Source: an uncultured Eubacterium sp.
Lineage (GTDB): Bacteria; Bacillota; Clostridia; Lachnospirales; Lachnospiraceae
DNA length: 11,989 nt
Assembly (NCBI GenBank): GCA_900547255.1
Contig: URGC01000079.1
Coordinates: 1-11,989 of the forward strand
Direction: 5' to 3'
Positions 1 to 4,981 of this stretch are shown one piece after another (position 1 is the stretch's first letter; each line of letters begins with the position of its first letter). The position numbers and the translations under genes were made by a program. Below the pieces are notes generated by a model. It was not told the origin of the DNA, did not search any database, and worked only from the letters and a program-made list of their open reading frames with translations.

Positions 1-30
1 ATGATGCATCCCCTTTCACACTATAATTCA

Positions 31-48
31 CTGAGCCTCACGGTTCAG
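31..48 (-). other. Short GTGA-loop hairpin near the left edge
   Basis: On the minus strand CTGAACC and GGCTCAG form a 7-bp stem (one G-U pair) around a GTGA loop of the GNRA type. No U-run follows, so it is not a convincing terminator. It lies just downstream of repeat copy B and upstream of a GAAAGGGG-ATG sequence reading out of the window. It may therefore sit in the leader of a gene to the left. The rest of 1-53 shows nothing else I can name. Confidence 0.3.
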
Positions 49-53
49 AAAGG

Positions 54-97
54 AGTATGTCGGAACGCTTCTAAAAGTCGCGCTCACGTACAACAAC
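54..97 (-). repeat. Copy B of a duplicated ~44-bp motif
   Basis: Aligned without gaps to 453-496 (offset exactly 399), this segment matches at about 31 of 44 positions. The matches are clustered: 8 identical bases at 54-61 (AGTATGTC), a GTC at 77-79, and 15 identical bases at 83-97 (CTCACGTACAACAAC). The middle is not conserved. Read on the minus strand, the order is the 15-base box, then GAC, then GACATACT. The minus-strand stop codon of the calcium-loop gene (TGA at 84-86) lies inside the 15-base box. Either a recombination or insertion scar, or a conserved promoter/activator region used twice, would fit. Confidence 0.6.
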
Positions 98-404
98 CTT
101 CAATTTCTTCCTTGTCGGTCAGCCCGTCTCCGTCTGTGTCTGCTCCATCGTTAGGGTCTAACCCCGCCTTGTATTTATCCAGCTTAGTCCAGCCCTCAAT
201 ATCCGAACTCTGTTCTGCCAGCTTTTCTTCATTCTCTGCTATTGCATACATATTGTAGTTTTCTGCTACATTGGTCTTGTCTAATACATATTTCCCTACT
301 TTACCAAGCATACCGTGGTAGAACATAAAGCCAAGTACCGCAGCCACTACTAATAAGCCGACAATTAAGTTTTTCATTAACTGTTTTTTATCAACTTTTG
401 TCAT
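84..404 (-). CDS. Membrane-anchored calcium-loop (thrombospondin type 3-like) protein, probably C-terminally truncated
   Basis: The product has 106 residues. The ATG at 404 is chosen because GAAAGG lies about 7 bases before it, while the more upstream in-frame start at 431 has no ribosome site. A hydrophobic segment at about residues 12-32 follows a lysine-rich start, so this is an N-terminal membrane anchor or uncleaved signal. The outside part ends with DPNDGADTDGDGLTDKEE (about 83-100), an EF-hand/thrombospondin type 3 calcium loop with regularly spaced aspartates. Such loops normally continue into further repeats or a domain. Here the frame ends straight after them, in GCCT-stop, encoded by repeat copy B (83-97). 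I infer truncation by rearrangement. Possible roles include surface adhesion or calcium-dependent folding of an exported protein; none can be shown from sequence. Confidence 0.6.
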   Translation of the reverse strand: MTKVDKKQLMKNLIVGLLVVAAVLGFMFYHGMLGKVGKYVLDKTNVAENYNMYAIAENEEKLAEQSSDIEGWTKLDKYKAGLDPNDGADTDGDGLTDKEEIEGCCT

Positions 405-450
405 AAGTTTTCCTTTCTGCCAGTCTCCCACTGACTTTGTTTTCTTGTAC

Positions 451-480
451 TAAGTATGTCAGATTTTATAAGAATGTCAA
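451..480 (-). promoter_or_regulatory. Predicted promoter of the calcium-loop gene, within repeat copy A
   Basis: On the minus strand TTGACA (475-480) is followed after 16-17 bases by CATACT or ATACTT (452-458). The ATG at 404 is about 50 bases further on. The -35 is perfect and the -10 is weak. The -35 is not conserved in repeat copy B, whereas the CATACT part is. Confidence 0.45.
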
Positions 481-496
481 TCTCACGTACAACAAC
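453..496 (-). repeat. Copy A of a duplicated ~44-bp motif
   Basis: This is the partner of 54-97, in the same orientation. It shares the outer blocks AGTATGTC and CTCACGTACAACAAC with copy B, plus the GTC at 476-478, while the centre differs. It overlaps the predicted promoter of the calcium-loop gene and lies immediately downstream of the terminator at 511-538, that is, in the space between two transcription units. Confidence 0.6.
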
Positions 497-510
497 TTTT
501 GTTCTTGTTG

Positions 511-538
511 CAAAAAAAGATGCCTACCTGCGTAGACA
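511..538 (-). terminator. Intrinsic terminator (minus strand)
   Basis: On the minus strand TGTCTAC and GTAGGCA pair (7 bp, one G-U) around a GCAG loop and are followed directly by TCTTTTTTTG. This ends transcription coming from the DUF2812 remnant and the small ORF. The hairpin overlaps the stop codon of the 37-aa ORF. Confidence 0.7.
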
Positions 539-637
539 CCTTGACAGTAAAGCACCCTGCAAGATTTTGCGTCTTGCAGGGTAGATAAATAATCCCAATA
601 AAATCCAAGTGAAAGCCGCTTCAAAAAATTCATACAT
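524..637 (-). CDS. Putative 37-aa membrane peptide
   Basis: This is a small ORF read directly from the sequence: ATG at 637, TAG at 524-526, preceded by AGGAGAT about 8 bases upstream, which is a good ribosome site. The peptide begins MYEFFEAAFTWILLGLFIYP, giving one short hydrophobic helix (about residues 8-20). A basic tail (ARRK, then RCLRR) follows, so the expected topology is C-terminus inside. It starts 45 bases after the DUF2812 remnant and ends within the terminator stem. I do not recognise a family. Doubts: the second half coincides with the 554-582 hairpin, so that part of the coding sequence may be fortuitous. Confidence 0.4.
   Translation of the reverse strand: MYEFFEAAFTWILLGLFIYPARRKILQGALLSRCLRR
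554..582 (-). other. Perfect 11-bp hairpin without U-run
   Basis: ACCCTGCAAGA (554-564) and TCTTGCAGGGT (572-582) are exact complements around a 7-base loop. Neither strand has a T-run after it, so alone it is a poor terminator. It sits inside the C-terminal part of the putative 37-aa ORF and just upstream of the true terminator. It may protect the transcript end or be a remnant of another element. Confidence 0.55.
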
Positions 638-682
638 TTTCTATATCTCCTGTGATTTGAATCAAACTATTTTTTCTGGTTC

Positions 683-1078
683 TTATACTGTGTGTATTTC
701 GCAAAGCACATACCAAATATCGCAAGATACATTAACCAAGACGCCACCAATAAGTGAATCAATAAGATAATAGTGAGTGTAAAATAAGCAGCTTATAAAC
801 TGCGGCAATAATACCGTAAAGAAAAGTATCAACAGTGGAAGCATTCGCCCTTTTATCACTCGCTGCATCATCTGAAATCTTGATTCCTCATCACAGAAAA
901 TTTCTTCTGCTACACTATCTTCAGCAACAGCTTTTCTAAAATAACTGTAACCAAAAAAGTCTTGCATATACTCCCAACCACAATCATCAAACATTTTTCG
1001 AATATTGTAAACCATTTGAATTGTTTTTTCTGCACCTATTGACAATTGCAAACTCTGTGCATATAATACATTTAACAA
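683..1078 (-). pseudogene. 5'-truncated DUF2812 protein gene
   Basis: The open frame gives 131 residues from a TTG. The part from about residue 29, FDDCGWEYMQDFFGYSYFRK, and the following EIFCDEESRFQMMQRVIKGR, match the C-terminal half of DUF2812 proteins as I remember them. These membrane proteins usually accompany PadR regulators. One or two hydrophobic segments follow (about 78-97 and 100-120). The usual N-terminal portion is missing. No ribosome site precedes the TTG, and its first codons overlap the plus-strand sdpR promoter and operator. I therefore read it as a remnant cut at the breakpoint where the sdpR-sdpI unit begins, rather than a working gene. An internal ATG at about codon 23 also lacks a ribosome site. 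Confidence 0.55.
1039..1067 (+). promoter_or_regulatory. Consensus sigma-A promoter of sdpR-sdpI
   Basis: TTGACA (1039-1044), exactly 17 bases, then TATAAT (1062-1067): both hexamers are perfect. The predicted start is near 1074. A promoter this strong fits a gene pair held down by its own repressor at the dyad immediately downstream. Confidence 0.85.
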
Positions 1079-1095
1079 TTAGGTTAAATGTTAAA
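1070..1095 (+). promoter_or_regulatory. Candidate SdpR-type operator over the transcription start
   Basis: ATTTAAC (1070-1076) and GTTAAAT (1083-1089) are exact inverted repeats 6 bases apart. A second GTTAAA follows at 1090-1095, so TTTAACA also pairs with TGTTAAA (1089-1095). The dyad begins 2 bases after the -10 and covers the predicted start site. That is a natural blocking position for the ArsR-family protein encoded next. Confidence 0.6.
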
Positions 1096-1108
1096 GGAGG
1101 TTATATAG

Positions 1109-1384
1109 ATGGGATTGCAGCAGACATTAAAAGCTCTTGCCGACCCGATTCGCCGTGAAATACTGAATATGCTGAAAAAAGGGCGAATGTCAGCAGGTGA
1201 AATTACCGAACATTTTTCTGTAACAGCTCCATCCATTTCAAGACACTTATCCGTATTGAAGGATGCCGACTTAATTAGGGACACAAGAGAAGGAAAATTT
1301 ATTTTCTATGAAATCAATACCTCTGTCTTAGAGGAAACAATGCTTTGGATTGCAGATTTGAAAGGAGATAATGACAATGCTTAA
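1109..1384 (+). CDS. sdpR: ArsR/SdpR-family autorepressor
   Basis: This is a 91-residue winged-helix DNA-binding protein. ATG 1109 has AAAGGAGG 8 bases upstream. ALADPIRREILNML (about 9-22) is the typical ArsR first helix, and SVTAPSISRHLSVLKDADLI (about 37-56) is the recognition helix region. EGKFIFYEIN forms the wing. The metal-binding cysteine motif of ArsR/SmtB sensors is absent, so it is not a metal sensor. By family knowledge, SdpR-type proteins repress their own operon and are sequestered at the membrane by SdpI when the cognate toxic peptide is present. The neighbouring SdpI-like gene overlaps its end, so the two are translationally linked. The dyad at 1070-1095 is the likely binding site. 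Confidence 0.85.
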   Translation: MGLQQTLKALADPIRREILNMLKKGRMSAGEITEHFSVTAPSISRHLSVLKDADLIRDTREGKFIFYEINTSVLEETMLWIADLKGDNDNA

Positions 1385-2462
1385 AAAGAACAAATTAAAG
1401 GTCATAGTTTCATCTATCGTTATTTTACTTCCAATGTTATTCGGTCTCATTATGTGGGATAAATTACCTGATACTATGACAACCCACTGGGGTGCAGACG
1501 GAAATGCAGATGGATTCAGCGGAAAGGTATTCGCTGTTTTTGGTTTGCCAAGCATTATTTTGGTGTTGCATTTTGTTTGTTTGCTGTTTACACTTCTCGA
1601 TAAAAAACAGAAAGAGCAAAATTCAAAGGCACTGGGAATGATTTTCTGGATTTTGCCAATTGTATCTCTTTTCACAAATGGAATAATGTATAGTGCTGCA
1701 TTTGGAAAAGAATTTAATATGGAATGGGTTATGCCCGCACTATTAGGAGCAATGTTCATTTTTATGGGTAATTATCTGCCTAAAGTAAAACAAAATCGAA
1801 CCCTTGGAATTAAAGTTTTTTGGGCATTGAACAATGAAGAAAATTGGAATAAAACTCATAGATTAGGCGGTAAAATTTGGGTTGTTGGGGGACTGATTAT
1901 GCTGTTTTCCATTTTTCTTCCACTTACAGCTATGGTTTGGGTGATGATTTGCGTGATATCTGCTATGGTAGTTATCCCCATCGTTTATTCCTATTACATC
2001 TATAAGCAGCATCAAAAAGAAGGCATTGTATATACTACGCCACCTAGAAGCAAATCAGAAAAGATTTCAGTTAAAATATCCGCTATCATCGTACCTATCC
2101 TTCTCATTGGCGTTGCAGTATTGATGTTTACAGGTAATATAGAAGTCCATTGTGAAGATACCTCATTTACGATAGATGCAACTTATTGGACTGATTTAGA
2201 GGTGGATTATTCCGAGATAGATAGCATCGAGTATCGCAAGGATTTGGATGTGGGAGTACGAACAAGCGGTTTTGGCTCAGCAAGATTGTCGATGGGCATT
2301 TTTCAGAATGACGAGTTTGGTTCGTATACCTTATATGCATACACGGGTGCTAAAGAGTTTATTGTATTGACATCCGGAACAAAAACACTTGTTATCGGGA
2401 TGAGCAAAGCTGAAAATACACAAGCAATTTATAATATAATGCTCGGGAAGATGGGTGAGTAA
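1377..2462 (+). CDS. sdpI: SdpI-family membrane protein with C-terminal PH-like domain
   Basis: The product has 361 residues. The ATG at 1377 is preferred over 1371 because GGAG then lies 9 bases upstream; it overlaps the sdpR stop by 8 bases. The N-terminal DUF1648/SdpI signature is LPDTMTTHWGADGNADGFSG (about 30-49). The SdpI core GNYLPKVKQNRTLGIK (131-146) and WNKTHRLGGK (157-166) follow. About seven membrane helices lie near 9-27, 52-74, 87-106, 117-134, 166-185, 187-208 and 232-252. After residue 255 comes a soluble, beta-rich tail of about 100 residues resembling bacterial PH-like domains. SdpI of Bacillus gives immunity to the SdpC toxin and holds SdpR at the membrane. No SdpC or SdpAB gene is present, so this is an orphan immunity/signalling pair whose ligand is unknown. 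Confidence 0.85.
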   Translation: MLKKNKLKVIVSSIVILLPMLFGLIMWDKLPDTMTTHWGADGNADGFSGKVFAVFGLPSIILVLHFVCLLFTLLDKKQKEQNSKALGMIFWILPIVSLFTNGIMYSAAFGKEFNMEWVMPALLGAMFIFMGNYLPKVKQNRTLGIKVFWALNNEENWNKTHRLGGKIWVVGGLIMLFSIFLPLTAMVWVMICVISAMVVIPIVYSYYIYKQHQKEGIVYTTPPRSKSEKISVKISAIIVPILLIGVAVLMFTGNIEVHCEDTSFTIDATYWTDLEVDYSEIDSIEYRKDLDVGVRTSGFGSARLSMGIFQNDEFGSYTLYAYTGAKEFIVLTSGTKTLVIGMSKAENTQAIYNIMLGKMGE

Positions 2463-2481
2463 CGCCTATAACTATTAAATT

Positions 2482-2524
2482 GGGGCGAAGATACCGACAA
2501 AAAGTACCTTCGCCCCTATTTTAT
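2482..2524 (+). terminator. Terminator after sdpI
   Basis: GGGGCGAAG (2482-2490) pairs with CTTCGCCCC (2508-2516). An inner TAC/GTA extends the stem after one mismatch. TATTTTAT follows on the plus strand. The stem also forms on the minus strand, where the following AATTTAAT is weaker, so it may serve the flavodoxin operon as well. Confidence 0.7.
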
Positions 2525-2525
2525 G

Positions 2526-2615
2526 TTATGAATAAATCAATTCGTTATTGACAACCTCTCTTGCACAGATTTCCTTAATCAATCTATGGAACATTTCTCC
2601 GATTGCCACATTCTG
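2526..2615 (-). pseudogene. Possible C-terminal remnant of a decayed gene
   Basis: A 29-codon stretch on the minus strand between stops ends in TAA (2526-2528). It reads NVAIGEMFHRLIKEICAREV and then VNNELIYS. Its composition is protein-like (amphipathic helix), but it has no start codon with a ribosome site, and stops occur just upstream in this frame. I do not recognise the family. It may be the tail of a gene lost between sdpI and the flavodoxin operon. The remaining bases to 2664 show no feature I can support. Confidence 0.25.
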
Positions 2616-2664
2616 TTATCGTATAATAAGTTAAGGTGAGCATTTTGCGATAAATCCTTTATTT

Positions 2665-2745
2665 TCAAGGCTTTTGGAGGATTTTATTAAATCTGTCTGC
2701 CTTCTCAAACTCTGGAATCTTCTCTATAAGTTCACTGTATTTCAT
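2665..2745 (-). CDS. Putative 26-aa peptide ORF after flavodoxin
   Basis: ATG at 2745 has AGGTGG about 6 bases upstream; the ORF ends at TGA (2665-2667). The peptide starts MKYSELIEKIPEFEKADRFN and is charged and probably helical. It begins 10 bases after the flavodoxin stop and would be the last cistron of that operon. The good ribosome site argues for translation. The sudden end and the coding-like debris downstream suggest it may instead be the intact 5' end of a gene whose remainder has decayed. No family recognised. Confidence 0.35.
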   Translation of the reverse strand: MKYSELIEKIPEFEKADRFNKILQKP

Positions 2746-2755
2746 ACAAATCCAC

Positions 2756-3229
2756 CTACTTAATATCCATCACGAATTTTTCCAGCTTTTCCTGATTATC
2801 TTTAGCTTTATCACTGCTGCGGTCTGCCAGCGCAGCAGTGTTTTTCAGATTTTTCAGGCTCTTTGACAACTGCACAATACATCTGTCATTGTCTCCTCCG
2901 CCGCTGAAAGTGAATACCGCATCTATCTTGTCGGCTACGCCGTATTTCTTAATAAATGTATTGACTGGCGATGCTGGCATGCCCGCCCATACCGGTGTTC
3001 CTAATATAATTTCATCATAATAATCTATATTATCTGGAACACCTTTTATCTTAGGTGTTTTTCCAAATGTTGCCTGCATTCCTCCGACAAGCATCTGCTT
3101 TACTGTGTTTTTAGGCAATGGTTTAACTAAATCTATCTCAAATAATTTTGCTCCTAATTTTCTGGCAATATCTTTTGCCGCCTGCTTTGTATTGCCTGAT
3201 AATGAATAATAAATAACAGCTTTACTCAT
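2756..3229 (-). CDS. Flavodoxin family protein
   Basis: This is a 157-residue FMN-dependent electron carrier of the cytoplasm. ATG 3229 is preceded by AAGGAGAC. YYSLSGNTKQAA (about 7-18) is the flavodoxin phosphate-binding loop, with S9, S11, N13 and T14 in position. LGTPVWAGMPASPV (77-89) and TFSGGGDND (107-115) are the two loops that normally flank the isoalloxazine ring. Length matches the short-chain flavodoxin_4-like group often annotated simply as flavodoxin or NAD(P)H-dependent oxidoreductase-like. It follows the GNAT gene by 63 bases and shares its ribosome-site context, so it belongs to the Rrf2 operon. The electron donor and acceptor cannot be told from the sequence. Confidence 0.85.
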   Translation of the reverse strand: MSKAVIYYSLSGNTKQAAKDIARKLGAKLFEIDLVKPLPKNTVKQMLVGGMQATFGKTPKIKGVPDNIDYYDEIILGTPVWAGMPASPVNTFIKKYGVADKIDAVFTFSGGGDNDRCIVQLSKSLKNLKNTAALADRSSDKAKDNQEKLEKFVMDIK

Positions 3230-3292
3230 AGCCAGTCTCCTTCTGATTATTATATACTATATAAAATTATAAACCATATCGGCATCTATTGC

Positions 3293-3742
3293 CTATAAAA
3301 AATAATAATTCCTGCCATGCTCCTGCACCGCACCAATCTTGTCATAAAAGCCTATCGCTGGCGTGTTCCAGTCAAGGCAGCTCCATTCCATTCTTGAAAA
3401 TCCGTCCTGTTTAACAAATTCCTGTATCTGTGAGAAGAACCTTTTTCCTAATCCGCAACGGCGTTTTTCTTCATTCAGATACATATCTTCCAGATGTACT
3501 CCGCCTTCTGCTGCAAATGAACCAAACACCGGATAGTAAATGGCATATCCAACCGGCTCGTTATCATATTCAGCAATAAGGGCTGTCGCTATATTCTTTT
3601 GAAAAAGCCAGTAATTCAGGGCTTCCATGGAAGCAGTCATATCCTGTGGTCTTTTCTCATATTCAGCTAATTTTTTAATCATATCATGTAATAATTGAAT
3701 GTCATTTTCATTTGCTTTTCTTACAGTAAAGTTTTTAGTCAT
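3293..3742 (-). CDS. GNAT N-acetyltransferase, SSAT/thialysine-like
   Basis: The product has 149 residues from ATG 3742, which has AAAGGAGAC just upstream; the longer frame from 3787 runs back through the rrf2-like gene and is not used. The acetyl-CoA loop is RRCGLGKRF (94-102), fitting the R-x-x-G-x-G/A pattern. It is preceded by the strand VHLEDMYLN (82-90). FSRMEWSCLDWNTPAIGFYDKIGA (115-138 region) is the characteristic C-terminal block of spermidine/spermine or thialysine acetyltransferase-like GNATs, with a tyrosine (133) as the probable general acid. The expected reaction is acetyl transfer from acetyl-CoA to a small amine, but the substrate is unproven. Only 13 bases separate it from the upstream Rrf2 gene. 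Confidence 0.85.
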   Translation of the reverse strand: MTKNFTVRKANENDIQLLHDMIKKLAEYEKRPQDMTASMEALNYWLFQKNIATALIAEYDNEPVGYAIYYPVFGSFAAEGGVHLEDMYLNEEKRRCGLGKRFFSQIQEFVKQDGFSRMEWSCLDWNTPAIGFYDKIGAVQEHGRNYYFL

Positions 3743-3755
3743 AGCTGGTCTCCTT

Positions 3756-4193
3756 TTACTGTTCCTGCTCAATATACCTATCAACATCTTTCTTTACATC
3801 TGCAAGTGTCATCTGTGAAAGCTTCTCTTCCATCGCCTTCTGAACCTCTAACAGCCTGTTATCAAGAACGTGATGGATATTCCTTCCTACCGGGCACTGC
3901 TGGTTGGGATTCTCATGGAAGTGGAATAATTCCTCATCCGGGGCACACTCAACCGCCTTATATATATCTAAGAATGTAATCTGATCAAGTGGTTTTGTAA
4001 TCGTCACACCACCAGTTCCCCTCGCAACTTCAATCAATCCCGCACCCTTTAACTGCTGCAATATCTTACGCACAATTACAGGATTCGTACCGATGCTGGC
4101 TGCCATGAAATCGCTTGTCATCTTCTGGTCTGAAAATGTATCTATACACGAAAACATATGAATTGCCATTGTAAATCTGCTTGAAATCTGCAT
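3756..4193 (-). CDS. Rrf2-family transcriptional regulator
   Basis: The product has 145 residues. ATG 4193 is chosen (AGAGG 8 bases upstream; the family typically starts MQISSRF), not the GTG at 4202. The winged helix covers about 8-66: TSDFMAASIGTNPVIVRKIL is the recognition region and ARGTGGVTI the wing. Cysteines are at 16, 83 and 100. The CPVGRN segment (100-105) is common in YwnA-like Rrf2 proteins, and there is no three-cysteine cluster of the IscR/NsrR iron-sulfur type. That favours thiol or small-molecule sensing over an Fe-S cluster. It is first in an operon with a GNAT and a flavodoxin, suggesting control of a redox or detoxification response. A dyad at 4218-4232 may be its own operator. 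Confidence 0.85.
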   Translation of the reverse strand: MQISSRFTMAIHMFSCIDTFSDQKMTSDFMAASIGTNPVIVRKILQQLKGAGLIEVARGTGGVTITKPLDQITFLDIYKAVECAPDEELFHFHENPNQQCPVGRNIHHVLDNRLLEVQKAMEEKLSQMTLADVKKDVDRYIEQEQ

Positions 4194-4217
4194 TTTTGAC
4201 ACCTCTTATAAAATAGT

Positions 4218-4232
4218 AGTGTTTAAGTCACT
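4218..4232 (-). promoter_or_regulatory. Candidate Rrf2 operator dyad
   Basis: AGTG and CACT are inverted repeats around 7 bases, with matching inner T/A (pattern AGTG-n2-T-n-A-n2-CACT). The dyad falls at about +8 to +22 relative to the predicted start and 25 bases before the regulator's ATG, a position suited to autorepression. It is short and may be coincidental. Confidence 0.35.
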
Positions 4233-4245
4233 TTTTATATGGATT

Positions 4246-4274
4246 ATCATAACAGATGAGAGATGTAATTGCAA
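4246..4274 (-). promoter_or_regulatory. Promoter of the Rrf2-GNAT-flavodoxin operon
   Basis: On the minus strand TTGCAA (4269-4274), 17 bases, TATGAT (4246-4251), with TGT directly before the -10 (extended -10). A 10-bp palindrome AATTGCAATT overlaps the -35. No terminator is visible between the end of the GDT1-type gene (4288) and this promoter, so read-through from the metal operon is possible. Confidence 0.7.
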
Positions 4275-4287
4275 TTGTTACATTTCA

Positions 4288-4965
4288 CTAATTCTGCCTT
4301 CTTACGAAAAGACAGACACATAAAACCGCAAAAACTACTGTTGCAGCTATGAGTATAGGCAGTACTGGAATCTGACAGACATCTCCATTTATAAGCTTTA
4401 ATCCCTGATAGAGTGTGAACACACCAAATACAGAGAATATCGCAAATGCAAGTGTATTAAGCAATCCTTCAGGAGTCTTGTTCTTTAAAAGGTAGCCTAC
4501 TAACATTCCAAGAATATCTGCTAAGAAAAGTCCTAAAGAACATCCAATCCATACAATAAGTGCTGAACCCATACCTTCATTAGCACCAAATGTTATGGCT
4601 GTGAGCTGTGTCTTGTCGCCAAGCTCTGCTACGAAAAATGTACAGAAAACTGCGAGTGGCGCGAACTTAATCTTTGATTTGCCGCCCTCTTCCTCTTCAT
4701 CGTCATCATCACCAGCAACAGTTGATGCTGCAAAATAAAGGAATGCAAGTGCCGCAATTGTCTTAATCAGCCAGTCAGGAATGAATTCGCTGACAAGGCC
4801 GCCGGCAAGAACTGCAAGGCCGTTAAGAACAAGGATTGCTGCTGCCGTTCCAAATATAATATCTCTTAACTTGTATTTAGAAGTAAGAGCTATAAGCATA
4901 AGCTGGGTTTTATCGCCCATCTCTGCTATGAACTCAGTAAAAAATACTTTTAAAAATAATAACAT
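4288..4965 (-). CDS. GDT1/TMEM165-family (UPF0016) cation transporter
   Basis: This is a 225-residue inner-membrane protein with two inverted repeats. The family signature E-x-G-D-K-T-Q occurs twice, as EMGDKTQ (15-21) and ELGDKTQ (114-120); these helices form the Ca2+/Mn2+ path in the family. Six hydrophobic helices are apparent, with an acidic linker DDDDEEEEGG (86-95) between the halves, which could bind metal. Bacterial members (MneA of Vibrio, MgtE-unrelated) export manganese. It starts 16 bases after the CaCA antiporter stop with a weaker AAGG site, so it is the second gene of the riboswitch-controlled operon. The yybP-ykoY leader supports Mn2+ export as the role. Confidence 0.9.
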   Translation of the reverse strand: MLLFLKVFFTEFIAEMGDKTQLMLIALTSKYKLRDIIFGTAAAILVLNGLAVLAGGLVSEFIPDWLIKTIAALAFLYFAASTVAGDDDDEEEEGGKSKIKFAPLAVFCTFFVAELGDKTQLTAITFGANEGMGSALIVWIGCSLGLFLADILGMLVGYLLKNKTPEGLLNTLAFAIFSVFGVFTLYQGLKLINGDVCQIPVLPILIAATVVFAVLCVCLFVRRQN

Positions 4966-4981
4966 TTGTATAATACCTTAT

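Noticed and set aside
1..258. Plus-strand 85-codon open frame at the left edge
   Set aside because: It is the antisense shadow of the calcium-loop gene: serine- and proline-rich with no family match. The AAAGGAG-ATG near 57 leads to a stop after five codons.
54..496. The 399-bp unit as an insertion sequence
   Set aside because: There is no transposase, and the ends are direct repeats with diverged centres rather than terminal inverted repeats with a short target duplication.
554..582. Hairpin as CRISPR or mobile-element end
   Set aside because: There is only one copy, with no spacer array, transposase or target duplication beside it.
1328..1759. Minus-strand 143-codon frame inside sdpI
   Set aside because: It is a shadow of the overlapping sdpR/sdpI genes, which have good ribosome sites and recognisable families.
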